Shown here: in pieces, positions 1 through 11,471 of the stretch | How the letters are laid out: every line of letters begins with the position of its first letter | Position numbering within the stretch: position 1 is the first letter of the stretch | Source: Mesomycoplasma ovipneumoniae | Lineage (GTDB): Bacteria > Bacillota_I > Bacilli_A > Mycoplasmatales > Metamycoplasmataceae | Direction: 5' to 3' | DNA length: 64,000 nucleotides | Assembly: GCF_024758565.1 (NCBI RefSeq) | Contig: NZ_CP079199.1 | Location: forward strand, 983,501 to 1,047,500 | Position numbers and translations under genes: made by a program | Notes under the pieces: model-generated | What the model saw: the letters and a program-made list of their open reading frames with translations, nothing else | What the model was told of the DNA's origin: nothing | Databases searched by the model: none

Positions 1-1448
1 GGGTTTTGTTCTAAAAGACTTTTAATTTCAGCTAAAATTGGTTGCTTAATTTTAACGTTGCTTTTACCATCAATTGCTTTAACTGTAATTTCTTTTGAGA
101 TGTCTGCTAAATCTGATGCTTTAATTACTGCTGAAAATCTTGGAGAAAAAGGGGTGTAAATATGTCCAGCATTTTTAAAATTAAAACTTACTTTGTAATT
201 TTTGGAGTTTGCTTTTATATAATTGTGGTGAAATCCGGCTGTTGATCCAATTGAAAAAAGTTGTTGATGATTACGGAAATAAGTTGAGTTATACTCACCA
301 GGAGCTGTAAAATAAATTGACTTATCAGCCATTCCTTTGGAAAGTAGATCATAAATTTGCTTTAAATTTTTGTATCTGTCTGTCTCAGGTTTGTTGAAAA
401 ATGATGTATAACTAATAAGATTTGCTTTTCGATTTAAAACGGTAACTTCTTTTGATTTATCATTTTCTGACAAAGAACGTGAAAGCCCATAAATTAAAGT
501 AGCTGCATTGTCAATTCCTAAAACTGATTTTGCCGCGGTTAGACTTGAACCTTCAAGTGCTTTTGGAAATGCTTTGACAATTCTTGAAGATAGTTTCTGT
601 AAATCACTAAAGTTTTCAATATCAGATTTTTTAAACTCATAACCAGAAAGACCATCAGTGCTTGGCACGTATTCTTTTCAAAGTTTTTTAATTTCGGTAA
701 CATCTTCAGTTTTTTGCGCAGCTAATTTAGTAAATTCATCAAAAAAAGCTTTGTCTTCAGCTTTAATTTTTGCTGGATTTTGGTCACTCATTGCCTGTTG
801 AATAATTCAGCCAAATAAAACTTTATTTACATATAAACCTTCAGAAGATTTTCCAAATGGAAGAGTATAGACTCCTTTTTCGTCAAGAAACGGAATTTCT
901 GAGTTAATTTGTAAAAAGTCCTCAATTCCTTGCTCTTTTAGGAAATTTTTGGTATTTTTTTCATTTTCATCAGTTGGATCTTGATCTGATTTTAAATCAG
1001 AAACAATCGGAATTGCCATTGCATATTTATTTACAATTGCTAATAAAGATGAATAATTTGTAACAATATTGGGTAATTTAAGTCGATCTTTTGTTTCTAA
1101 AAAAGTGTTAATTGAATTAGAAGCTCCTGAATATCCCCCTTGAAAGTTTTGTTCTTTCATTTTTATAAAATCAGGTTTATCTTTTGCAGTTGTATTTCAA
1201 AGTTCAATAATTTTATTTAATGCTTTAATTTCATTTCCACTTGAAGAAAAATTGTGACCAAAAACTAACTCACCATCATCTTCGGTGTCAAATGAAAATG
1301 GTCTAACTCCATCTGAACCGACACCGCAAGAAGCCATAATTCCAATTGGTGCCAGTACTGATAAAGAAGATAAGAAAATCCGACTAATTTTCTTTGCTGT
1401 GTTATTTTTATGCCTTAATTTTGTACCTTTTTTAGTATGTGTGTTCAT
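1..1448 (-). CDS. Solute-binding lipoprotein 1 (3' end cut by window edge)
   Basis: Partial gene running off the left edge, about 482 codons visible. The N-terminus is basic, then hydrophobic, then a lipobox ending in Cys (IMASC near residue 41), so the product is a membrane-anchored surface lipoprotein. The layout of the first 250 residues resembles the family 1 extracellular solute-binding proteins of ABC importers, including a segment of the type 'T-Y-(P/S)-x-x-x-A' and a 'GVYTLPFGKSSEGLYVN' stretch shared with the two upstream paralogues. ATG at 1448 follows a good SD (AAGGAGAA). It lies 18 bp after the stop of the next lipoprotein, so the two are probably co-transcribed. Several Trp codons are TGA. 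The ligand cannot be read from the sequence; sugar or oligosaccharide is only a guess. Confidence 0.8.
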
Positions 1449-1466
1449 TTTTTTCTCCTTAGAATT

Positions 1467-3659
1467 TTATTTTTGTGAATTTTTTTCTGTTTTGTCTTTA
1501 TTTAATTTAACTGATGCGCCGATATTATCCTTTAAAATTTTAAGAAAAGTATTAAACTCAAGATTTAAATTCGGGTTGCCTAAAAACTGATTGTAAAGTT
1601 GAGAAACACTTCCTAAAGTTGCTTTTCTAAAAACATTTGAGTCAATTCCGGCAGGTTCGGTAAAAACTCTATATTTTTCAGGGTTTTTTAACTGATTTTG
1701 GAATTGTTCATAAGCAATTTTGAAAGCATTATTTGCTGCAAAAGCTGGATTTTGATCAAAACTTGATTCCAAATTTGACTTAGTTGGATTTATGTTTGAA
1801 GCTGAAAATGCTAAAAAATCACTCGGAGTTACAACCATTTTTTTGTTATTTGGTCCGTCAAATTCAATTTTTTCTGAAATAAATCATTTAACAAAGTTAA
1901 GTGTGGCTTCATTTTCGGTTGGATTATTGTAAAATCCAATCAAAGATGGACCTTGGGATGTAACAATATTAAATTTATTTGATTCCTGTGTTTTTGAAGG
2001 CTCGTTGAGAAATTCTAACTCGTCTTCATTAAGTTTTTGGGGTGAACCTGAAAAAATAAAAGCATTTTCAGGTTGATTAATGAGTTTAATTTTGTTTTTT
2101 GCTGATTCAACATAAAGTGAAGAAGTATTTGAATCCTCTTTGATTCTATCCTCAATTCACTTGTCAAAATTAGAATCAATTGCTAAAAAATTAAAACGGT
2201 TTAAATTAGGTTTTGATTTTTTAGCTTCTTTTATTTTTTCAATTAAATCTTTGTCATCAGTTTTGCTTAAAGAAATTTCATTTCCTGTTACAGAAAATGA
2301 ATTTCCTTCATAAACATAACCGGTTGAATTATCTAAAATTTGGTGAACTTTTGCAATTGCATTTGCAGGCATATTTTCTTCAGCTACAATTTTTCAAATT
2401 TTAGATTTTGAGCCAACTTGATAGTCAAAAGTTTTTGAATTAACTTTTAGACGTAAAAAATTTTGCCCTTGTTTTTCAAAGTTACGCGAATAATCACTTG
2501 TTGAAGTAATTGCAAAAACTAATTGGTGATTTTTTAAAAATTCGCTAGCCCTAGTTCTGCCACTTGTTGGACCAAGTAATTTATTTTTTACTAAATTAAC
2601 TAATATTTCATAGGCTTTTTTTGTATTTTGGTGATTTGTGGTTGTCTCATCAAAAAGATTTGCATAGTTGAGCGAGCTACCATCAAGATCTTTAAAATAA
2701 CTTGAATTTTCATACTCACCATCTGCCTGGGCAAATGATGCAAAAAAGAACAATGCGGCTGTGTCATTTAGTCCGAGTAAAAATTTAACTTGTTCTTTTT
2801 GATCACCTTTTTCAGCATCTGGGAAAGATTTTCTAACTCGACTTAAAAAATCAATAAGATCTTTATAATTATTGAATTTTTCAAAACTAAAAGTATAGCC
2901 CTCAAAACCACCTTGATCTGAAGGAAAACTTTTGTACTCACCTCAGACTTTTTTGATGTATTCAAGATCAGTTTTTTTTGGATCTAAATTTTCAACTCGT
3001 GTTTTATCAGACTCGCTAATTTTAAAATTAGGACTTGTTTTTGCTGATTCTAGTATGTATGATAAAACCGGTTTGTCGAGCAAAAGCGCCTTTGAAGTTT
3101 TTAGTATTGGTAAAAAAGGTAGTGTATTTTGGTCAATTTCAGGTAAATTTTTTGCTTCTACCAGAAATCTTTCATCATAACTATTTTTAATTGTCTCAGC
3201 TAAATCGCTTTGGGAATTTAAATCCAAAAGCATACCGTGTTTATTCAAACTAGCCGCCAGAGCTGGGTAATTTAGTGTTAAATTTGGTAGTTTTTTTGTA
3301 TCTTTAACTTCTAAAAATGTTACTAAATTAGTTTGATCATCGATGTAATTTGCCGCGATATTTTCTAATTTTACCGGTAAAAATCCTGCCTGTTTATTTG
3401 TAACTTCGGATTTTTGGTTTCATTTTTCAAAAATTGATTTTAGAGCCTTAGTTCGATTATCTGTAGACCCAAAAATTACACGAAAATCGATTGTACTGTC
3501 ATTTTCGGTTTCAAAATGAAGTGGATTGTCTTTTTGTGATTTTAATTCAGTGTGATTTGCATTTGAAAAACAGGATGTCAAAATAGCCAAAGAAGAAACC
3601 GGTCCTAAGCTAATTGCTGTTTTTAAAAATATTGACTTAAATTTGTTAATTTTTTCCAT
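1467..3659 (-). CDS. Solute-binding lipoprotein 2
   Basis: A 730-residue product when TGA is read as Trp. The signal peptide has a lipobox ending in LAILTSC (Cys near residue 30). It is a paralogue of its neighbours at 1-1448 and 4005-6155: all three share an early aromatic-rich region, the phrase 'hgmlLDLn', and a 'lPFxxSS/T' motif typical of extracellular solute-binding proteins. The C-terminal end of about 130 residues (SPSEY/TPSDFLAF and 'NNAFKIAYEQFQN') matches the end of the 4005-6155 gene closely. The start at 3659 has only a weak SD, whereas a strong AGGAGAG lies about 100 nt upstream in the leader. It is preceded by structured leader A (3790-3876). Likely the substrate receptor of an ABC importer whose permease genes are not in the window. 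Confidence 0.85.
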
Positions 3660-3789
3660 TGTTAAATTTCTTTTTTAATAAGAAGATTTGCAGTATCTGT
3701 AATTTATGTGCTTATGTATTTTTTAAAAGTGACTTTAATTTTTAATTTTTTTCTTCCAAATTACTCTCCTGTTATTTTTTAAAATAAAA

Positions 3790-3883
3790 AAGCACAACGA
3801 TAAATTATCTTAATTTACTTAGTCGAAAATTTAACAATTTAGACCAACTAACAATAAATAATTTCGAGTTGTGCTTAACATTT
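3790..3883 (-). promoter_or_regulatory. Structured leader RNA A with built-in terminator-like end
   Basis: On the minus strand a TATAAT box (3890-3895) is followed 13 nt later by AAGCACAAC (3868-3876), then a loop of about 70 nt, then the exact complement GTTGTGCTT (3790-3798), which runs directly into TTTTTTATTTTAAAA. The 5' end of the transcript and the position of the U-run would thus be locked into one closing stem. The loop has its own short complementary pieces (TTAGT/ACTAA). It precedes lipoprotein 2. The same layout with different stem sequence occurs before lipoprotein 3. No known Rfam class is recognised. Confidence 0.55.
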
Positions 3884-4004
3884 ATGATTATTATATAACT
3901 TTTTCAAAAAAATTAACAAAAATTACATTTTTTTCATAAAGTTGTTGAATTTCTTCTAAATTAATTAAACTTTAATTTAAAAAGCCAAGCCTTTTGCCCA
4001 AAAA

Positions 4005-6155
4005 TTAACTCACGTTTGCTGAATTTAATTTTGTCTGCAATGCTGTTAAAAATTTGTCAAAACTAGCTTGATTTTGGTTTCCATCAGCAACAAGACGACC
4101 CATTTGGTTTAGTGTTGATTTTACTTCTAGACGGATTAGTGAACTTCTTGAATCAACTGGATCCATGTAAAATGAGTTGTGCACAGGGTCATCATTAACG
4201 CTTTTAAAATTTTTAAACGCGGTTCTAAAAGAATTATTTTGCTGAAATTGCTCAGCATTTGACAAACTTTGACCAAAAACTTGTTTTGTTGGCGCTAGAT
4301 AATTACCACGAAATGCAACATATTCACTCGGACTACCATGATATTTTGCCTGACCAGATTGGCCTTGGTATGTAAAGTCTTGTTTGTGAGTTAACATTCA
4401 TTTTAGGAAATTTTTTGTTGCAATATCTTCTTCGGCATTTGAGTGAAAAGCGATTAAATCTGGACCTTGGTAAGTAAAAATACTTTTTGAATTAGCGCTT
4501 GAATTTTTAATTGGCTCTTGGAGGAAAACAACTTCATTTTGATTTAAGTGTTTTTCCCCTTTTGGATTTTCAACACTGACATTTTTTAGTAAAAAAATGT
4601 CGTTTTTGTCGTTTTTATTTGTAAGATTAATTATTTCTGAGCTAGTATTTTTAATTTTTTCTTGATAAAACTTATAAAAACCATCGCCAAAAACTAAATA
4701 AGATTGACTAGAATCTTTATTAGAATCAACAAATTCTTTTACTTTTTTAGCCTGACTGGCATCACTAGGATCTAAATAAACATTTGAATCAGCATAAGTT
4801 GAACTTTTATTATCATTTATTAAATGGGAAATTTGATTTGTTAAGACATTTTTTAGCTCGTAAATTGCTTTTTGGTCTAAATTTTGACTTGAATCGAGCT
4901 GTCGAATTTGGTATGCCTGGACATTTGCAGAAAATGGAATTTTTTCACTTTTTCCGTTTACTTGAAAGACAAAATTAGAGTTCGACTTTACAAAACGGCG
5001 TTGATAATTACTTGTTGAGGAAATTGCCATGGCAAGTTGGTGATTATTCATCAAATTGTTTGCAAAACTTTCTTGCGAAAATCTTCCTGGGTAAAAAATC
5101 GCATCTGATTTAAAAAGATCTAAAATTTGTTCATAATTTTTCTTTGTATTTTGGTAACTTTGCGAATTTTTATTAAATAATTTATCAAAACTAACTCGCT
5201 CTAATTCTTTTGATTTTTCCCTGGTTACCTCAAACATAAAATTAGAATAATCTCCGCCAGCTGATGCAAAAATTTTGGCAAAAGCTAAATTTTCAATGTC
5301 ATCAGTTCCAAAAGGAAAATCTCCAGTGCTAATGTCAGCTGGTTTTAGTACAAATCCTTGTTTAATTCTTTTGGAAAAATCAAAAACTTTGTCATAATAT
5401 TTGAATGTCTCGCTGGAAAGTTCAAAATTCTGTCAAGGATTAGGATTTTTATCGTCAAATGTCCGCGGTGCTCATAGCTTTTTGATATGTTCCATGTCCG
5501 AATCTGGCAAAGAAAACTGCTCAAAAAAGCGTTTATCTGCCGGAGAATCTGCAATTTTAGCGCCACTGTTCTTTGCATTTTCAATAATTCAAGCCATGAC
5601 AGGTCCGTTTACAACTAAAGTCTGGGAAGATTTAACAAATGGAATTGTATAAATTCCTTTTTCATCAAGAGTTGCTATTTGAGTATTAGACTCAAGAAAC
5701 TTTGGATGATAAGTATCTTTTATAGCTTGGGCTAAATCTGGAAACTTGTTTAGATCTAGAAGCATTTTATGTTTAGCCGCACTTGCCGCAACAGCTGGAT
5801 AATTTATTACGAGATTTAGGGTTTGATTTTTATCATTGGCAGAAAAAATTTGCTCGAATTTAGCAGCCATTACGGTGTAGTCTTTGTCATAATTTGGAGT
5901 TAATTTAATTGGTAAATACTCGCGATTATTTTGATCTTGGACTTCAGGTTTGCTATTTCAAAGTTTAACAACTTGTTCTAAGGCCTGAAATCTTGGCTGT
6001 TTTTCATTTCAACTTGTTACAAATTGAAGCTGCCCGTCATTATTTCCATCAAATTTAAATTCCTTAGCATTCGTAGTGCCTACTGTACATGATACTAAGG
6101 CTAATCCCGAAATAAGAAGTGGTGAGAATAAAATTGGTTTTGCTAGTTTTTTCAT
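4005..6155 (-). CDS. Solute-binding lipoprotein 3
   Basis: A 716-residue product with TGA as Trp. The N-terminus is MKKLAKPILFSPLLISG followed by a lipobox ALVSC (Cys near residue 23), which marks a lipoprotein. The region at residues 95-190 carries the solute-binding-protein-like phrases 'NYPAVAASAAKHKMLLDL' and 'GIYTIPFVKSSQTLVVNG'. The gene is paralogous over its full length to the 1467-3659 gene and less closely to the gene at the left edge. This is therefore a tandem array of surface receptors of one family. ATG at 6155 was chosen because it opens the signal peptide; no convincing SD is seen. Its leader (6201-6284) is structured. Substrate unknown. Confidence 0.85.
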
Positions 6156-6200
6156 AGTTTTTTGATCCGTCTTTTTTTGTTTTTTATTTTTTTAAAATAA

Positions 6201-6284
6201 AAAATCATCCCAAAAAAATAAATTGTTTAAATTAAAACATGTTAATAAAAACAAACAGTAATTTTTTGAGATGATTTTAAATTT
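6201..6284 (-). promoter_or_regulatory. Structured leader RNA B (same architecture as leader A)
   Basis: Minus-strand TATAAT at 6291-6296, then after 12 nt a 17-nt arm (6262-6278) that pairs with 6201-6217 with a single G-U wobble. The right arm runs into the same TTTTTTATTTTAAAA string found after leader A. The loop of about 44 nt contains a small self-complementary piece (GTTTTAATTTAAAC). The stem sequence is unrelated to that of leader A while its position and the downstream string are conserved, so pairing seems to be what is kept. Candidate attenuator or new regulatory RNA of lipoprotein 3. Confidence 0.55.
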
Positions 6285-6360
6285 GTAGTAATTATAGCAC
6301 AAATTTTACAAAAAGAAAAAAATTTAAAAATTTATTTTTAATGGCTTTCTAACTAATCCT

Positions 6361-6911
6361 GAGTTTGCCAGTTTGATGGCAAAAATTCACTTTTTAGTGA
6401 ATATAAATATGAAAAAATGCCCGTGAATTCGGGTTTTTTTGACGTTAAAACATTAATTTTTGTTTTTTAAAATTAACCCTTTGCAAAAAAAAAAAAAAAT
6501 GTTTGGTCTAAAAAAAATTTATGTTATAATAAAGCACACTAAGAATAATTAATAAATTTGGATTTTAGAATTAAGGGGGAATTAGTTATGTTTTTGCCAC
6601 AATAAACTCAGATAGTGCGAATTTTCCATTATATTTTTAAATATGATGGTATGCCTTAAATTTAACCGTTTAGAAATCTTCAAATTTAGGGCTTTTAGTT
6701 ATTGTTCTTTCAAAACTTCATATGTTTTTTTAGGCTCGCTGCAAATAAAAACGAGTTTTCTATTTGCATTGAGTTTAAATAGTAGTTGTTTTTTTATTAT
6801 TTTTATTGTTTTATCCATAAATTGATTTTTGCCAGTGTTTTAACTAAAAAAGGTAGTTTAAATATTTTATAATTTTGATTTTTAAGATTATCTCATCAAA
6901 CTGGGAAACTC
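6361..6911 (+). mobile_element. MITE-like repeat, copy 1
   Basis: 551-bp element. The left end GAGTTTGCCAGTTTGATGG and the right end (reverse complement GAGTTTCCCAGTTTGATGA) form imperfect terminal inverted repeats. Inside, in order: a GC hairpin with T-run, an A-run, a promoter (TTGGTC...TATAAT), AAGGGGGAA plus a tiny ATG-TTT-TTG-CCA reading frame, a long hairpin near 6731-6770, and on the opposite strand a short coding remnant ending '...EVLKEQ'. It is flanked by direct repeats of about 42 bp (about 6316-6358 and 6920-6962). Confidence 0.8.
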
Positions 6912-6946
6912 GGGAAAACAAAAAAATTTAAAAATTTATTTTTAAT

Positions 6947-6978
6947 CGCTTTTTAACTAATGATTTACTTAAAAAGCG
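6947..6978 (-). terminator. Hairpin downstream of holA
   Basis: Perfect 10-bp inverted repeat CGCTTTTTAA/TTAAAAAGCG with a 12-nt loop, about 33 bp after the holA stop on the minus strand. The following bases are AT-rich but not a clean U-run, so termination may be weak. Part of it is duplicated on the far side of MITE copy 1. Confidence 0.4.
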
Positions 6979-7010
6979 CATCTTTTTTGCAATTTTGGTG
7001 ATTAAATCAA

Positions 7011-7943
7011 CTATCTTAAGACTTGCAGCAAGTATAATTCAAAGGCTATTTTGTTATTAATTTGCGAAGTTTTGATTTCTGTATCTAATTTTGCAAGATT
7101 AATTATTAATTTTTCAATTTTTTTAATTCCGTTTTTATTATATAGTTCGACTGCTTTTCTAAGTTGGAAATCAGAAATATTAAGATTTTTAGTGATGTAA
7201 GAATCTTTTTTACCTGCTTTTTTATGTAAAAAAACAACAAAACTAAGTAATAATTTTGAGTTTATTTGCCCTAATAACAAACCAATTGTATGCCCTTCTA
7301 ATAATTTTTGCTGGTAAAATTTTAGAACTTTTCTTAAATCAAAATCAACAAATGATTCAATAAAACCTCAGGTAGAATATGATGAGTAGTCGCTTATATA
7401 TTGACGAATTATTGCTGAATTTATAGATTTATTTAGAGTTTTTAGTTTTGCAATTTCATTATAAATAATTGAACCGTTTAGTGGTAAGACTGATTCAAGC
7501 TCAAAAATTTTGGTTGATTCTAATTCAACTTTAAATTTTTTGAGCATTTGAGCAATAAATTGACCAACATTTTGTTTTGTAATTTGTGGTACTTCAATAA
7601 TTTTAGTGGCTTGTGGAGTAAATTGCTTATAAATTCATGAATTTTTAAGAGCAAAATTGGTTAAATTTTCATCAAAAACATATTTAAATATGATTGTGTG
7701 TTTTGTCTTTATAATTTTAGAAGCTAATAGAGCATTTAATTTTTCATTTTTTGAAAAAAGTAAAAAATTATTAAAAATTAACACTTTTTTTTCATCAAAA
7801 AGCGATGAACCTTCAAGGTTTTCCTGTATAAAATCTAGTGAATCATTTGCGAAAAAATTTATTAATAATGAGTTTTTAATTTCTGTGAGTCTAGAAATTT
7901 TTTCTTGGACAAGGAAATTGTCGCTTCCAATGATGAAAAACAT
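7011..7943 (-). CDS. holA: DNA polymerase III subunit delta
   Basis: 310 residues starting MFFIIGSDNFLVQEKI, the usual opening of HolA, the clamp-loader subunit that opens the beta clamp during replication. The 'SLFDEKKVLIFNNF' segment near residues 50-65 and the C-terminal helical domain ('LLGQINSKLLLSFVVFLHKKAG') fit the family. An in-frame ATG six codons upstream (7961) is possible, but the family start favours 7943. The gene overlaps the 3' end of comEC by about 80 bp in another frame. The comEC-holA order is common in Firmicutes and mycoplasmas, which supports both calls. Confidence 0.85.
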
Positions 7944-9229
7944 ACTAATGAAATTATACATGAAATAATTAAAAATACTAAACTGGATTGAATATTTAAA
8001 GTTAAAATTTGAAATTCCTGGATATAACCAACACTTTGGATAAAAAACTTGCTAATTCACTCAATAATTTGTGGGTTAAAAATGAATATAAGTAAACTTG
8101 CATATAAAAAAGTAAAAAAACCGGTAAAAACAATTGTATTTATCGGAGCCATAAAGTTGTAATATGAATTTAAAAAAGTTGAAAAAATACTGCTAAAAAA
8201 ATTTATAAATAAGAAATTAATAACAACTTTGTGTCAATTTTTTGGAAATCTTATCTGATTTATTATTGTTATTATAAAACTGATTGTAAATGTTAAGACA
8301 AATCCTAATGAGTAAAAAATTAAAGGATTTATAGATAAAATTAAAATTCCACTCATTGATAGAAGTTCTATTTTATTGAATTTTTTATTTAAAAATAATT
8401 TATTAACTTCAATGAGACCTCAGAATAAAAAGCCTCTTAAGAACGAAATTGAAAAATTGAACAAAAATAGTTGAAAAATCAAAAAACAAAAAAACAAAGG
8501 CTTGTATATAAATTGCCGTATTTTCAACATTTTGGAAAATCAAAAAAATAATTGTTTAAAAAGATTAATATGAAATCCTGAAATGACAAAAATTTGATAG
8601 ACTCCAAGATTTACTAATATTTTTCTAAATTCACTAGCATCCACGGGAGTTTCGCCAAGAAAAATCATCGGAATTAGTTTTTTGGAATAATTTTCTTGAA
8701 TTGAGAAAAATTTTCTAACTTTTGCAAAAATAGTATTGCTTTCTTGTAAAAAAGTAATTTTTGCATCTTCTAAAACTAAAAAGGAACCTTTTGACTTTAA
8801 ATATGAAATAAAGTCAAAATTTGATGTGTTTTTAGGTCTAACAAGTTTTCCGCTAAGTTTTAATAGTGTTCCAATTTCATATTGATTACCTCGGATAAAA
8901 ATTTTATCATTGCCAAATTTTACAAAATTTCCAAAACTAACTTTATCAACAACTTTACTTTCAAAACTAATACTTGAATTTGGAATTTTTGGAAACATTA
9001 GTCAATAAGATACTAAAAAAAATAACACTAACAACAGCAAAAAAATAATTTTTTTAAATTCACCAACAAAAATTAAAAATGAAACTGATAAAAATAACAA
9101 TATAACTCATGCAATTCTAAAATTATCCACTAGTAAAATTGTAAAAATACAACTTAAAAAAATTGCTAATCAAGAATAAAATTTTCTTGAAGAATTTTTA
9201 AAGTTGCCGAATCAAGATGCAAAGCTCAT
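7862..9229 (-). CDS. comEC: ComEC/Rec2 family competence membrane protein, short form
   Basis: About 455 residues. The N-terminus has several hydrophobic helices (residues about 19-75), followed by an OB-like soluble region ('GNFVKFGNDKIFIRGNQYEIG') and the hallmark 'LVNLGVYQIFVISGFHINL' of the ComEC competence domain, then more membrane helices. ComEC forms the channel for DNA entry in competent bacteria. The metallo-beta-lactamase domain of long ComEC is absent, as in other mycoplasmas. ATG 9229 lies inside the 3' end of the upstream ComEA-like gene (64-bp overlap). The 3' boundary was traced by hand to a TAA at 7862 with TGA as Trp. Confidence 0.75.
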
Positions 9230-9642
9230 TCGATTTCTTTTCAAGTTATTTGTTTGTTTTTTGATTCTTTTAAAAAAGTATGTAATTTTGTTGCTATTTT
9301 CTTGTTAGTGATAATTTTTTCTAATGCTTTTAGAGTGATTTTATTTAATGTGGATTTTTTCTCTGCAGGTTTTAGTGAAATTTTTTGGTCACTTGTAACT
9401 TCTAGTTCAGACTCATATTGGCTAGTGTCATATCCACGAATTACATCAAAATCGGCAAAAATTTGTCGTCATTTTGTTCCATAGTCAAAAAATTTTGTAC
9501 CAGGATTTCGAACTCCGTGTAAAATTGTTACAGAAATCTGCTTGCTTGGCGTGACATGAGATTGAAGTTTGTATGCCAAAAACGAGAATCCAGCAAGAGA
9601 TCCGGTCAAAATGACTAAACTGATAACTTGTATTTTTTTCAT
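9166..9642 (-). CDS. ComEA-like secreted/membrane protein
   Basis: 158 residues. The N-terminal hydrophobic segment (MKKIQVISLVILTGSLAGF) looks like a signal anchor. It is followed by 'ISVTILHGVRNPGTKFFDYG', reminiscent of the SLBB domain of ComEA (hydrophobic-x-G-x-V-x-x-P-G). The C-terminal 60 residues have two helix-turn-helix-like units that could be worn HhH motifs ('LNKITLKALEKIITNKKIATKL', shortened here). It directly precedes and overlaps comEC, the classical comEA-comEC order. ComEA binds DNA at the surface and passes it to ComEC. The HhH glycines are poor, so the function is inference from position plus weak similarity. One TGA-Trp codon is present in each half. Confidence 0.5.
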
Positions 9643-9688
9643 GTACTTAGTTTAATTTTCTAACTAGTTTTTCTCTAAAAAAGAAAAA

Positions 9689-9719
9689 AAACATGAAAAA
9701 ATGTTTATTTTTCATGTTT
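9689..9719 (-). terminator. Intrinsic terminator after p69
   Basis: Stem AAACATGAAAA / TTTTCATGTTT with a 9-nt loop, followed on the minus strand by a T-run. It separates the p37-p29-p69 operon from the comEA-like gene. Confidence 0.75.
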
Positions 9720-9761
9720 GTATTAACATTAATAAAAAAAATTTAATTTAAACGATAAAAG

Positions 9762-11471
9762 TTACAATAAATATTTTTTTGAACCAACATTAAAAATCAT
9801 ATTTTTCAATTTGACCATAATCGCGAGTATTTTTTTAAAATAATTATTTTGAATAGATATAATAACAATTTCGATAGATAAAATTAAAAACCATGTTACT
9901 CACGAAAAAGTAAAAAATGCAGTTCTATCACCGGCAATACCCGTTTGGGAAAGAGTCGAGAGCTTTTGACCTAATAAAGACCCTCCGAAAATTCCATAAA
10001 GAAGCAAATCATGAATTGAATCTGAAATTTGAACCGATAAATATTTAAAATATTCCTTTGAAATTAACGGGAAAATATAGTGAGTTATTGTCTTAAATTT
10101 ACTTCATTGCCGAAGTCTTAGCAATTTGTATTTTTGCCAGTCAATCGAATTAAGTGTTTCATTTAGTTTTTTTGCCATTCCAAGACCGTTTTTAATTCCA
10201 ACAAGAAATGTTACTCATAAAATTGGTTGAACAGCGAAGCTAAGAAAAAGATAAAAAATAACAATTGACGGGATTATCCTAAAAAAATTAAGTAAAAATT
10301 TAAAGAATGATCATTTAATTCAATGGTTTAATTTTTCATTTGCAGCCAGTAGTCATAAAATTGAAACTACACCAATAATTGCAAGACAGACAATAACTTG
10401 AGCTAAAAGATTTCAAACCATGTAAATTGGATTGTCTAATTTTCCTTGCAGAAAAACACCTCAGTCAATAACAAAAAGTGATCCAAAAAAACGATTAATT
10501 TGATGTTGATTAACTCTTCATGACTCAATATCTAAAATACTAATAATCAATAAGGTCAATATAATAAGTCCAAAAAAAATCCGTAAAATTCAATTGTAAT
10601 TTACTTTTAGTCATAAAATATATTTATTTTTTTGGTTTATATTAACAGATCTTTTGTGTAATATAAATTTATTGAAGAAAATTATTAAAAATTCCAAAAA
10701 AGTAGCAAAAACTAATAAAACTGTAAGCGGAATTCCAACAATTTTTCAACCTAATGCGGGATTTTGAACTCCATCATTAATTAAAATTCCAATCCCAATA
10801 ACACCAGTTGCTGAAATAATCGTTGTTCAGCGAATATTTGCTTCAAAACTAAATAAAAATAATCCAAGAAATTTATTAATTACAAAAGGTAAAATTTCAT
10901 TTTTAAATGCAAAAAAGCGATTTTTTCCTTTAATTATCGCTTTTTGATAGCCACTTAAATCTAGCGAGTTTAAAAAGGAATGAAAATACCGATGTAACCA
11001 AATTCAAGAAAATCAAGTCACAATTAAAATTGCCGCTAATTTTGGAGTAAAAATAAGTCTTAAAGGATCAATTAAAAACGGAATTGGAAAGGATTTAAGA
11101 ATGATAATAATTCATCAAATTATACTTTTTAGATACTTATTTTTAATAAATTGCGAGCTAAAAAGCGCTGAAAAAAAAGCAAGAGTTGCACCGATAAAAG
11201 TGCCAAGAAAAGTGTATTTAATTGTGATTCATAAAAATCTCATACTTAAAGAAAAAACTGAATCACTATAATAAGGATGTTTGTTTGAAAAAGCAAACAA
11301 GTCAGTTAAATTTTTTTTAAAAAGGGTTCAACCATTATAATTAATTTCGGAAAAAATTGAGTAAAAAGATATAATAAACAAAACTAAAAAAACAAATGTG
11401 AAAAAAACTTTTGTTTTTTTAAATCTTTGGTAAGGTTTGTTTTTAAACGTGCTAATGATCGTCGTCTTCAT
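9762..11471 (-). CDS. p69: ABC transporter permease, p69 type
   Basis: About 569 residues, strongly hydrophobic along its whole length with numerous predicted membrane helices. It follows the ATPase gene with overlap (ATG at 11471 inside the end of p29, with AAGGA upstream). Third gene of the p37-p29-p69 operon known from M. hyorhinis, whose products resemble PhnD/PhnC/PhnE importers. The frame was followed by hand with TGA as Trp to a TAA at 9762-9764. The length and two-fold hydrophobic pattern fit a permease that carries two fused PhnE-like halves. It would form the membrane channel for the P37 ligand. Confidence 0.75.

Noticed and set aside
1285..1590. Long plus-strand frames opposite the lipoprotein genes (also near 2932 and 5401)
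   Set aside because: They are antisense shadows of in-frame, signal-peptide-bearing minus-strand genes and have no SD or family likeness.
6643..6825. 60-63 codon plus-strand frames inside the MITE copies (MMxCLKFN...)
   Set aside because: They recur because the MITE recurs, they have no SD of their own, they change with indels between copies, and the opposite strand has the better coding remnant.
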